From Thermohalobaculum sp039027855 (GTDB taxonomy: Bacteria; Pseudomonadota; Alphaproteobacteria; Rhodobacterales; Rhodobacteraceae), in NCBI GenBank assembly GCA_039027855.1, contig JBCCJI010000016.1, positions 1 through 64,000 on the forward strand: a DNA stretch of 64,000 nt. Reading direction: 5' to 3'. The notes below the pieces were generated by a model, which was not told the DNA's origin, ran no database searches, and saw nothing but the letters and a program-made list of their open reading frames with translations. Made by a program: the position numbers and the translations under genes. How positions within the stretch are numbered: position 1 is the stretch's first letter; every line of letters starts with the position of its first letter. Below, one piece after another: positions 1-7,723 of this stretch.

Positions 1-117
1 CTGAAGGCCCTGCTCAGAAAGCGCGCCAAGCGACCCGTCGACGGCCTCTGGTCCGCCATCGGCCGCATCGTCGACCTCTTCTCCCCGGCAGAGTGCAGAA
101 ACCACTTCACCGCATGA
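1..117 (+). CDS. IS630-family transposase, C-terminal fragment (5' part outside window)
   Basis: Frame 1 is open from the window edge to TGA at 115-117 and encodes 38 residues. It contains LKALLRK, then VDGLWSAIGRIVDLFSP, and ends ECRNHFTA. This is the typical end of IS630 transposases (LKALLRKAA..., one or two helices, then ECRNYF-A). The catalytic DDE residues would lie upstream, outside the window. Typical family members continue a few residues past ECRNYF; here the stop comes right after HFTA, a minor difference. It is too short to exclude a degenerate copy. Confidence 0.75.
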   Translation: MKALLRKRAKRPVDGLWSAIGRIVDLFSPAECRNHFTA

Positions 118-150
118 GGATACGATCCAAACTGATGCGATTCCGCTCTA
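1..150 (+). mobile_element. 3' end of an IS630-family insertion sequence
   Basis: The window opens inside an insertion sequence. Positions 1-117 encode the last 38 residues of an IS630-type transposase. The following bases up to about 148, read on the minus strand, begin GAGCGGAATCGCATCAGT, which looks like an IS630-type terminal inverted repeat. The element ends at CTAG (148-151); IS630 elements target TA, often within CTAG, so the right boundary is probably the TA at 149-150. The left part of the element lies outside the window, so its completeness cannot be judged. Family assignment and boundary are inferred from pattern recognition. Confidence 0.7.
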
Positions 151-630
151 GTGGACGGGATTGAACCACTGCTCAGAGCTGTGGTCAGCTTACTAGTCAC
201 AGCAGTATTCTGGTCAACCACCTTTGAGTGGTTCGAAGACGCGAGTCTCGCGGCGGAGATGGCGGCAGCTGTTGACAACCCCGAGCAGATGGTCCTGCAC
301 TTCATCCTCGCGAGAACTTTAGCTTTGTTCGGCATCGGCGCATCCGATACTCTGCTACTGCCAATTGGCTGGTGGAGGCGACGCTACGCCATCACGGACC
401 GACGGGTTCTCGTGCTTGATCGAGCACTCTGGCGCAGGCGGCGCTCGCCTCCAATCACGCCCAATACCGTGCTGGAACGCCAAGGAAGTACCATTACCCT
501 CTCGCCCGAAAGCACGCCTAAATTGACTACGACAAGGCTGAGTGCGATCCGGGACGCCGATCACGTCATTCTCATCATTCGCGCTCTTCAAACCGGTGCG
601 CCCCTACCGTCCGCCGCCGAGCCGCGCTAA
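151..630 (+). CDS. Membrane protein with bacterial PH-like domain; possibly 5'-truncated by IS630
   Basis: A 159-residue ORF read from GTG at 151. It has two hydrophobic stretches (about residues 8-22 and 48-72), then WWRRRYAITDRRVLVLDR at about 73-91. The YAITDRRVLV motif is characteristic of bacterial PH-like (bPH/DUF304) domains attached to membrane anchors. The remainder alternates short beta-prone segments, compatible with such a domain. The GTG overlaps the CTAG junction at the end of the IS630 element, and a stop lies in frame at 133-135, so the native start may have been removed. It ends 30 bp before the dihydroorotase-like gene. Function unknown; it could be intact, re-started or broken. 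Confidence 0.55.
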   Translation: MDGIEPLLRAVVSLLVTAVFWSTTFEWFEDASLAAEMAAAVDNPEQMVLHFILARTLALFGIGASDTLLLPIGWWRRRYAITDRRVLVLDRALWRRRRSPPITPNTVLERQGSTITLSPESTPKLTTTRLSAIRDADHVILIIRALQTGAPLPSAAEPR

Positions 631-660
631 AGCTCGCGCGCAAGCCGACCCGGGGGGCGC

Positions 661-1953
661 ATGCGCACCATCTTCCACAACGCCCGTCTGATTGATCCGG
701 CGCGCCGGCATGACGGGCCTGGGATACTGATCGTCGAGGGCGGAACGATTGCCGATCTTGTCCCTGGCCAACCCGACATCCTGCCGGACGGGATGCGCGT
801 CGACTGTGGCGGCAAGGTCCTCGCCCCTGGTATCGTCGATATGCGGGTCTTTGTCGGCGAGCCGGGCGCGCGCCATCGCGAGAGCTTTGAGACCGCGGGT
901 GCCGCGGCGGCGGCGGGTGGCGTCACCACCATGGTGGTGCAGGCCGACACGCAGCCCGCGCTCGACGATCCGGCGCTGGTCCAGTTCGTCCTGTCGCATG
1001 CCGAGCGCTCGACCCCGGTGCGGGTGCACGCCATGGGGGCGCTGACGAAGGGCCTAGAAGGGCGCGAGATGACCGAGCAGCGCCTGCTGCTCGAAGCCGG
1101 CGCCATCGGCCTCTCGGATGCTGACCGGCCGCTCGCCGATACCGCCGTCATGCGCGCGGTGATGACCTATGCCACCTCGACCGGGGCGCTGGTGGCGCAT
1201 CACCCGCAGGACGCAGCCCTGTCGGCGCGGGGCTCAGCGACCTCGGGCGAGTTTGCCACGCGCCTCGGTCTGCCCGCGGTGCCCGCCATCGCCGAGCGGA
1301 TCGGGCTGGAGCGGGATCTGGCGCTCGCCGAGGTCACGGGGGCCCGCTATCACGCCGATATCGTCTCGACCGGCGCCGCCCTGCCCCCGCTGGACCGGGC
1401 GCGGGAGGCCGGGGCGGATATTTCGGCCGCCACCTCGATCCACCACCTCACGCTCAACGAATACGATATCGGCGAGTATCGAAGCTTCTTCAAGATGGCC
1501 CCACCGCTTCGGGCCGAGGACGACCGACGCGCTGTCGTCGAAGCGCTGGCGGACGGGCGCATCGACATCGTCGTCTCGGGCCACGCGCCCTGGGATACCG
1601 AGGCCAAGCGCCTGCCCTTCGAGGAAAGCGCCACGGGCGCCATCGCGCTCGAGACCTTCCTGCCCGCGATGATGCGCCTCGTGCATGCCGGCGATCTCGA
1701 TCTTCTCCGCCTGTTCGAGGCCGCCTCGCTGGCGCCGGCGCGCCGTCTCGGGCTTGCGGTTGGGCATCTGGGTAGAGGGGCGCCGGCGGATCTGGTGCTG
1801 TTCGATCCGGAGGCACCCTTCGTCCTCGACCGCGCGACGCTGCGCTCGCAGTCCAAGAACACACCGTTCGATCGCATGCGGATGGAGGGTCGGGTCATCG
1901 GCACCTGGATCGGTGGCGAGCGCGTCTTCGACGCCACCACCGGCGTCGGGTGA
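661..1953 (+). CDS. pyrC: Dihydroorotase-like protein, probably non-catalytic
   Basis: A 430-residue amidohydrolase of the type I dihydroorotase family (cyclisation of carbamoyl-aspartate in pyrimidine synthesis). Landmarks are DMRVFVGEPG (about 60), AAAAGGVTTMVVQ, HHPQD (180), KMAPPLR and the C-terminal ADLVLFDPEAPF. Key residues have changed: the HxH metal ligands are R62 and F64, the histidine before V-S-T is I234, and the aspartate of the usual T/S-D-H-A-P motif is G307. H180/H181 remain. By analogy with PyrC'/PyrX proteins it may be a structural partner of aspartate transcarbamoylase rather than an enzyme. It sits directly before plsY, dprA and topA. No pyrB is visible; the IS630 end lies upstream. 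Confidence 0.85.
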   Translation: MRTIFHNARLIDPARRHDGPGILIVEGGTIADLVPGQPDILPDGMRVDCGGKVLAPGIVDMRVFVGEPGARHRESFETAGAAAAAGGVTTMVVQADTQPALDDPALVQFVLSHAERSTPVRVHAMGALTKGLEGREMTEQRLLLEAGAIGLSDADRPLADTAVMRAVMTYATSTGALVAHHPQDAALSARGSATSGEFATRLGLPAVPAIAERIGLERDLALAEVTGARYHADIVSTGAALPPLDRAREAGADISAATSIHHLTLNEYDIGEYRSFFKMAPPLRAEDDRRAVVEALADGRIDIVVSGHAPWDTEAKRLPFEESATGAIALETFLPAMMRLVHAGDLDLLRLFEAASLAPARRLGLAVGHLGRGAPADLVLFDPEAPFVLDRATLRSQSKNTPFDRMRMEGRVIGTWIGGERVFDATTGVG

Positions 1954-1963
1954 GGCGGCCGAG

Positions 1964-2569
1964 ATGCTGCACGACCTCATGGCCCCCGAACGCGCGCTGC
2001 CTTACTTCGCGCTCGCCTTCGCGGTCGGCTATGTCCTTGGGTCAATCCCCTTCGGCGTGATCTGGGCGCGCGTCTTCGGCCTCGGTAACCTGCGCGAGAC
2101 CGGCTCGGGCAATATCGGCGCGACCAACGTGCTGCGGACCGGAAACAAGGCGGCGGCGGTGCTGACGCTGCTGGGCGATGCGGCCAAGGGCGCCGTCGCG
2201 GCCGTCATCTTCCTGTCCTACGGCGATCTGACGGCACAGTTTGCGGGTCTTGGCGCGCTCATCGGTCACCTGTTTCCAGTGTGGCTGCGGTTTCGCGGCG
2301 GCAAGGGCGTCGCCACCGCGCTCGGCGTGGCGCTGGCGCTCAGCTGGGCGTCAGGGCTCGTAATGCTGGTCATCTGGCTCGTGGCACAGCGGCTGAGCAA
2401 GGTCTCCGCCATCGGTGCCCTCGCGGCGATGACGGCCGGCCCTGCGATTTTCTGGCTGCTGGACGGGCCGCGCGCGGTGCTCGCGATGATCGTCTTTGCG
2501 GTGATCATCTGGCTCACGCATCTCTCCAATCTCCGCCGACTGATCTCGGGCGCGGAAAATCGCTTCTGA
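1964..2569 (+). CDS. plsY: Acyl-phosphate:glycerol-3-phosphate acyltransferase PlsY
   Basis: An integral membrane enzyme of about 201 residues that transfers an acyl group from acyl-phosphate to glycerol-3-phosphate, the first step of phospholipid synthesis. The three conserved cytoplasmic motifs are visible: GSIPFG near residue 22, GSGNIGATNVLR near 46, and GHLFPVWLRFRGGKGVAT near 100. About five hydrophobic helices span the rest, as usual. The start at ATG 1964 lies 10 bp after the upstream stop and gives the family length; ATG 1979 is an alternative. It is co-directional and probably co-transcribed with the dihydroorotase-like gene. Confidence 0.95.
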   Translation: MLHDLMAPERALPYFALAFAVGYVLGSIPFGVIWARVFGLGNLRETGSGNIGATNVLRTGNKAAAVLTLLGDAAKGAVAAVIFLSYGDLTAQFAGLGALIGHLFPVWLRFRGGKGVATALGVALALSWASGLVMLVIWLVAQRLSKVSAIGALAAMTAGPAIFWLLDGPRAVLAMIVFAVIIWLTHLSNLRRLISGAENRF

Positions 2570-2671
2570 GAACGGTCTAGCATCGGTGAGACCGAAGCTA
2601 ACCAGCACTTAACCTCAACAGGTCCTGAATGCCCGACATGTTGGCGTCGTGGTGAGTGTGTGGAGTGTGCG

Positions 2672-4069
2672 ATGGACGAGCGGAACTTGGTGAGCGATGG
2701 CGCGGGCGCGGCGGGGCCCGTCGCATCTCCCGTCGCATCTGGGGCAATCGGATCGGCGGGCAAAGCGCCACAGGCGATGCTGGCCGGCCTGCGCCCCAAC
2801 CTCAGGCGCGGCGAGGTACTGGACGATGCCGAGCGGCTGGCCCGGCTGCGCCTGGCACGAAGCGAAAATGTCGGACCGCGCACCTGGGTCCATCTGATGG
2901 ACCGGTTCGAGAGCGCCGTCACGGCGATCGAGGCGCTGCCGGCGCTCGCCGGTCTCGGCGGCAGGCGCGGCTATGTCGCTTGCCCCATGGCAAGTGCCGA
3001 GGACGAGATCGCGCGCGGCCGGGCCGCTGGCGCCCGCCTGGTCGTGCTGGGTGAGCGTGGCTACCCCGAGCGCCTGGCCCATATCTCGAGCGCGCCACCG
3101 GTCATCTGGGTACGCGGCGCGGTGGAACGCCTGTCCCGCCCCGCAACGGCCGTGGTCGGTGCGCGCAACGCCTCGGCCCTCGGTCTCAGGCAGGCACGAC
3201 GGCTCGGCCGCGGTCTCGCGCTTGAGGGAGAGATGGTCGTCTCCGGCCTCGCGCGGGGCATCGACACCGCCGCGCATGAGGGGGCGTTGTCGGCGGTGGA
3301 ATCGGCCCGCGAGGGCGCGCAACACGCACTGGCCGAGGAGATGTCGCCCGCCAGCGACCCACGAACGGCCGAGATGCGGCGGATGACGCGCCAGCGCACC
3401 GGCCGGGCAAGGCCGGTCGACACGGTCGGGCAGACCATCGCGGTGATGGCCGGGGGGATCGACGTCGCCTATCCGGCCGAGAATGCCGCGCTGGCAGAAC
3501 GCATCGTGGAGACCGGCGGTGCCCTGATCAGCGAATGCCCGCCCGGCACGGTACCGGCCGCGCGCCATTTCCCCAGGCGCAACCGGCTGGTCTCGGGCCT
3601 GGCCGACGGTGTGGTGCTGGTCGAGGCGGCGCTCCGCTCGGGCAGTCTGATCACCGCGCGCACGGCGCTCGACCAAGGGCGTGAGGTCATGGCCTGCCCC
3701 GGTGCGGCCGAGGATCCGCGTGCCGGCGGCTGCAATGCCCTCATCCGCGACGGTGCGGGCCTCGTGCGCGACCACCGCGACGTGCTGGAGGCGCTCGGCC
3801 CCCTTCGCGCGCGCGGCATGGCGGAGGATACCGCCGGTTTCGACGCGGCATCCGGTGCTCCCAGCGCGATGCGCCAGCTCCGCCTCGACGACGGTGCCCT
3901 CGCCGAGCGGGTGCATGCCATCCTAAGCCCGGCACCGACACCGATCGACGAGGTCGCTCGGCTTTGCGATGCGACGCCCTCGGCACTGGCACTCGCGATC
4001 ATCGAGCTGGAGCTTGCCGGCCGGGCCATGGTGATGTCGGGACACGAGATCGCGGCGATCGGCGCTTGA
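2672..4069 (+). CDS. dprA: DNA processing protein DprA with internal insertion
   Basis: DprA binds single-stranded DNA during natural transformation and loads RecA. The Rossmann-type core is clear: GYPERL, VVGARNAS near residue 165, VVSGLARGIDTAAHEGAL (about 190-206), GGIDVAYPAENAAL, ARHFPRRNRLVSGL and SGSLITARTALDQGREV. A C-terminal winged-helix-like segment (LSPAPTPIDEVARLCD) follows. Between GAL (206) and TIAVMAGG (255) there are about 48 residues where relatives have about 5, rich in A, E, R and M. The start at ATG 2672 is preferred over GTG 2660. At 465 residues it is longer than common family members because of this insertion and an Ala/Gly-rich N-terminus. Confidence 0.92.
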   Translation: MDERNLVSDGAGAAGPVASPVASGAIGSAGKAPQAMLAGLRPNLRRGEVLDDAERLARLRLARSENVGPRTWVHLMDRFESAVTAIEALPALAGLGGRRGYVACPMASAEDEIARGRAAGARLVVLGERGYPERLAHISSAPPVIWVRGAVERLSRPATAVVGARNASALGLRQARRLGRGLALEGEMVVSGLARGIDTAAHEGALSAVESAREGAQHALAEEMSPASDPRTAEMRRMTRQRTGRARPVDTVGQTIAVMAGGIDVAYPAENAALAERIVETGGALISECPPGTVPAARHFPRRNRLVSGLADGVVLVEAALRSGSLITARTALDQGREVMACPGAAEDPRAGGCNALIRDGAGLVRDHRDVLEALGPLRARGMAEDTAGFDAASGAPSAMRQLRLDDGALAERVHAILSPAPTPIDEVARLCDATPSALALAIIELELAGRAMVMSGHEIAAIGA

Positions 4070-4264
4070 AAGTGGGCCTCGGGCGGGCCCGGAGTGGACC
4101 TGGGTCGAGCGAAGAGCAGACCGTAGGCGAGGGCGCGTTCGGGCACCACCACTGCCCGCTGAGACAGGCGCGACAACGGCGCGATGCGCAGCCGCGTTGA
4201 CAGCAATGCGGGGGCGCCCCATCTTCCTCGCCCGCGCCGAGGGGGCGCTTTCGGGGGATTGTGC

Positions 4265-7015
4265 ATGGCCGTCGTCGTCGTCGAAAGCCCGGCCAAGGCC
4301 AAGACAATCAACAAGTATCTCGGCCCAGATTTCACGGTGATCGCGAGTTATGGGCATGTGCGCGACCTGCCGGCGAAGGACGGCTCGGTCCGTCCTGACG
4401 ACGGTTTCGACATGGTCTGGGAGGTCGATTCCAAATCGCAGAAGCACCTCCGCGCCATCGCCGACGCCATGCGCGGCGAAGACCGGCTGATCCTCGCGAC
4501 CGACCCTGATCGCGAGGGCGAGGCGATCTCCTGGCACCTACTTGAAGCGCTGCGCAAACGCCGCGCGGTCAAGAAAGACACCAAGGTAGACCGCGTCGTC
4601 TTCAACGCGATCACCAAATCCGCCGTCGGCGAGGCGATGACCAAGCCGCGCCAGATCGACATGGAGCTGGTGCACGCCTACCTCGCGCGACGCGCGCTCG
4701 ATTACCTGGTGGGCTTCAACCTCTCGCCGGTGCTGTGGCGCAAGCTGCCGGGCGCCCGCAGCGCCGGGCGCGTGCAATCGGTGGCCCTGCGCCTGGTGGT
4801 CGAGCGCGAGATGGAGATCGAGCGTTTCGAGCCGCGCGAGTACTGGCAGGTCAAGGCCGGCCTCAGCACCAGCGCTGGCCCGGCCTTCGAGGCGCGGCTG
4901 ACATCGCTTGACGGCAAGAAGCTGGACCGTTTCGCCCTGGCTGATATCGAGGCTGCGGCCGGCGCCGTCGGCCGAATTGCCGCCGCAGAGCTCTGCGTCA
5001 CCGGGGTCGAGGCGAAGCCGGTCACCCGCAATCCCTCGCCCCCCTTCATGACCTCGACCCTGCAGCAAGAGGCCAGCCGCAAGCTTGGCTTCGGCGCACA
5101 GCAGACCATGCGCGCGGCGCAGAAACTCTATGAAGCCGGGCACATCACTTATATGCGGACCGACGGGCTCGACATGGCGCCTGAAGCGGTGCGCGACGCC
5201 CGCGCGACCATCGGTCGTCGCTTTGGCGAGGCCTACGTCCCCGAAAAGCCGCGCGTCTACAAGACCAAGGCAAAGAACGCGCAAGAGGCGCATGAATGCA
5301 TCCGCCCCACCGTCATGGGCCGTACCCCCGATGAGGTGCGGATCGGCGGGGACGAGCAGCGTCTCTACGATCTTATCTACAAGCGTGCCTTGTCGAGCCA
5401 GATGGCAGCCGCGAAGATGATGCGCACCACGGTCGAGATCGGGGACAAGGCCGAGACCCTCGGCCTGCGCGCCACGGGGCAGGTCATCACCTTCGACGGC
5501 TTCATCGCGATCTATGAGGAGGGCCGTGACGAGCCGGCCGAAGACGAGGACAGCGCGCGGCTTCCGGCGCTGGAGACCGGACAGTCCCTGCAGTTTGCCG
5601 CGGGCCATGTCACGGCCGAGTTCGACAAAGCGCGCGAAAGCGACGGGGACACACTGCTCAAGGTGAGCGAAGCCAGCGGCCTCCCACGCCACGACCGGGC
5701 CGTGCGCGACAGCGGCGCGGCCGTCATCGCTACCCAGTCTTTCACCCAACCGCCGCCGCGCTATAGCGAGGCGACGATGATCAAGCGGATGGAGGAACTC
5801 GGCATCGGCCGGCCCTCCACCTACACCTCGATCATTACAACGCTGCAAGACCGCGCCTATGTGCGCAAGGACAAGAACCGCCTGTTCGCCGAAGACAAGG
5901 GCCGCCTCGTCACTGCCTTTCTGGAGAATTACTTCCCGCGCTACGTCGAATACGACTTTACTGCCGCGCTGGAAGAAGAGCTTGACGATGTCTCGGGCGG
6001 TCGGGTCGACTGGAAAGCCTTGCTTAGCCAGTTCTGGAAGGACTTTACGGCAGCGCTTGAGGGCACGACCGAACTTCGCATCACCGAGGTGCTTGAGACG
6101 ATAAACGAGGCGCTCGGCCCGCATCTCTTTCCCGACAAGGGAGACGGGAGTGACCCACGCTGCTGCCCAAGCTGCGATGGCGGGCGGCTCTCCATCAAGA
6201 CATCGTCGAAGAACCAGACCGCCTTTATCGGCTGTGAGCGCTATCCCGATTGCCGCTATACTCGCCCCTTCGGCACACCCGACGAGGCGTCGGAACTGAC
6301 CGGGCCCGACGGCAAGATGCTGGGCCCCTGCCCCGAGACAGGTGAACCGATCACGCTGCGCTCGGGCCGTTATGGTGCCTATGTGCAGCGCGGCGAGGTG
6401 AGCGAGGCGACGCCAAAGCCAAAACGCGCCAGCGTGCCCAAGGGCAAACCGCTGGAGAGCGTGACGCTGGAAGATGCGGTGGACTGGCTGCGCCTGCCAC
6501 GGGAGGTGGGGCGCCACCCTGAGGATGGCGAGTTGATCGAGGCCGGCATCGGTCGCTTCGGCCCCTACGTCAAACACCTCAAGACCTATGCTAACCTGCC
6601 CAAGGGCGAGGATGTGCTCACCATCGGCATGAACCGCGCGCTGACGCTGATCGAGGAGAAACGCGCGCGCGGCCCCGGTGGGCGCACCGCCGCCAAGCCC
6701 GTGCGCGAGCTGGGTGAGCATCCCGACGGCGGCGCGATGGCGATCTATGACGGCAAGTACGGCCACTATGTGAAGTGGGAGAAGGTCAACGCCACGCTGC
6801 CCGACGGTACTCGGCCCGATGACCTGACCTTTGATGACGCGCTGGCTCTGATCGCCGAAAAGGCGCCCAAAAAGAAGGCCGCCAAGCCCAAGGCGAAGAC
6901 GACCAAGGCCAAGAGCGCCACGAAACCGAAGGCAAAAGCCAAACCCAAAGCAAAGGGCGCTGCCAACGAAGCTGACGCACCGAAAACCAGCCGCTCAGCC
7001 GCGGGCAAAGGCTAG
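4265..7015 (+). CDS. topA: DNA topoisomerase I
   Basis: A type IA topoisomerase of 916 residues that relaxes negative supercoils. The Toprim domain starts at the N-terminus (VVVVESPAKAKTINKYLG) and carries DPDREGEAISWH near residue 80. The active-site tyrosine lies in HITYMRTDG at about Y296. A Cys-rich zinc module (CCPSCDGG...CERYPDC, about 635-663) is followed by three repeated C-terminal modules containing GRYGAYV, GRFGPYV and GKYGHYV. The last 50 residues are a Lys/Ala/Pro-rich basic tail. The open frame extends 81 bp upstream, but ATG 4265 begins the conserved Toprim strand. The gene follows dprA, a pairing common in Rhodobacterales. Confidence 0.97.
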   Translation: MAVVVVESPAKAKTINKYLGPDFTVIASYGHVRDLPAKDGSVRPDDGFDMVWEVDSKSQKHLRAIADAMRGEDRLILATDPDREGEAISWHLLEALRKRRAVKKDTKVDRVVFNAITKSAVGEAMTKPRQIDMELVHAYLARRALDYLVGFNLSPVLWRKLPGARSAGRVQSVALRLVVEREMEIERFEPREYWQVKAGLSTSAGPAFEARLTSLDGKKLDRFALADIEAAAGAVGRIAAAELCVTGVEAKPVTRNPSPPFMTSTLQQEASRKLGFGAQQTMRAAQKLYEAGHITYMRTDGLDMAPEAVRDARATIGRRFGEAYVPEKPRVYKTKAKNAQEAHECIRPTVMGRTPDEVRIGGDEQRLYDLIYKRALSSQMAAAKMMRTTVEIGDKAETLGLRATGQVITFDGFIAIYEEGRDEPAEDEDSARLPALETGQSLQFAAGHVTAEFDKARESDGDTLLKVSEASGLPRHDRAVRDSGAAVIATQSFTQPPPRYSEATMIKRMEELGIGRPSTYTSIITTLQDRAYVRKDKNRLFAEDKGRLVTAFLENYFPRYVEYDFTAALEEELDDVSGGRVDWKALLSQFWKDFTAALEGTTELRITEVLETINEALGPHLFPDKGDGSDPRCCPSCDGGRLSIKTSSKNQTAFIGCERYPDCRYTRPFGTPDEASELTGPDGKMLGPCPETGEPITLRSGRYGAYVQRGEVSEATPKPKRASVPKGKPLESVTLEDAVDWLRLPREVGRHPEDGELIEAGIGRFGPYVKHLKTYANLPKGEDVLTIGMNRALTLIEEKRARGPGGRTAAKPVRELGEHPDGGAMAIYDGKYGHYVKWEKVNATLPDGTRPDDLTFDDALALIAEKAPKKKAAKPKAKTTKAKSATKPKAKAKPKAKGAANEADAPKTSRSAAGKG

Positions 7016-7042
7016 GCGCAGCACCTGGCGGCACTCCCTAAA

Positions 7043-7077
7043 CGGCTGCCCCGCTACGGCTGCCCCGCTACGGCTGC
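7043..7077. repeat. Short tandem repeat, 14 bp x 2.5
   Basis: CGGCTGCCCCGCTA occurs at 7043-7056 and 7057-7070, followed by a partial third unit CGGCTGC at 7071-7077. It lies in the 166-bp gap between topA and the DUF4149 gene, where no gene is visible. Confidence 0.85.
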
Positions 7078-7181
7078 GAGGGCCATTACGCTGCTCCAAC
7101 ATGCGTCACCTTGCGCGCGTGGCGGAGACAGTGGGGCGCGCTAACTGTGCGCGGATCAAGGATTGACGGTAGGGACTGGAC

Positions 7182-7595
7182 ATGGCCGACTATGTTGCCC
7201 TCTATGCCCTCGCGCTCGCGTTTGGCGGCATGGTATTCTTTTCCGCGGTGTTCTCGCCGCTGGTCTTCATCAAGCTGCCGGCCGAGACGGCGGGCCCGTT
7301 CATCCGGCAGGTCTTCCCTTGGTACTTCGCCGTCGTCGCCGGGATCCTGGCACTGGCGGCGATCGGTCTTGGTATCGGCGGGCACGGTAAGTGGGGCGGG
7401 TTGCTGGTCGTGATGGCGGCGGCGGGCGTCTACAATCGCGAGGTGCTGATGCCGCGCATCAACCTCCTCCGCGACAAGCAACTGGCCGGCGATGCCGAGG
7501 CTGGCAAGGCGTTCGACAAGGCACATAAAACCTCGGTCGTGATCAATGTCGTGCAGATGATTGCCGCGGGCGCCGCCCTCACCGCTTTTGCCTGA
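7182..7595 (+). CDS. DUF4149 (TMEM205-like) membrane protein
   Basis: A 137-residue integral membrane protein. It has about four hydrophobic segments, beginning ALYALALAFGGMVFFSAVF, and the family motif FSPLVFIKLPAETAGPFIRQVFPWYF is split across the first loop (residues about 22-48). A conserved NREVLMPRIN follows near residue 85. This matches DUF4149, a widespread family of unknown function in Proteobacteria. A good ribosome binding site (AGGGACTGGAC) precedes ATG 7182. The stop falls within a tandem repeat that continues downstream. Confidence 0.8.
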   Translation: MADYVALYALALAFGGMVFFSAVFSPLVFIKLPAETAGPFIRQVFPWYFAVVAGILALAAIGLGIGGHGKWGGLLVVMAAAGVYNREVLMPRINLLRDKQLAGDAEAGKAFDKAHKTSVVINVVQMIAAGAALTAFA

Positions 7596-7647
7596 CCGTT
7601 TTTGCCTGACCGTTTTGCCCGAACGCTTTGCCCGAACGCTTTGCCCC
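7581..7647. repeat. Short tandem repeat, 13-14 bp x 5, overlapping the DUF4149 stop codon
   Basis: Five degenerate units: ACCGCTTTTGCCTG (7581), ACCGTTTTTGCCTG (7595), ACCGTTTTGCCCG (7609), AACGCTTTGCCCG (7622) and AACGCTTTGCCCC (7635-7647). The first unit encodes the last residues (TAFA) and part of the stop of the DUF4149 protein; the rest is intergenic before rnr. The change from 14-bp to 13-bp units suggests stepwise slippage and decay. Confidence 0.85.
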
Positions 7648-7723
7648 ACCGCCTCTGCCTGCCGGCGTCGGCTGACAACCTGCGCCCTCGCCACCTTGCC
7701 CGCGGCATGCTAGGCGCCCGGCC

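Noticed and set aside
4538..6766. 742-residue minus-strand open frame
   Set aside because: Antisense to topA, whose motifs are complete; composition is that of a shadow frame.
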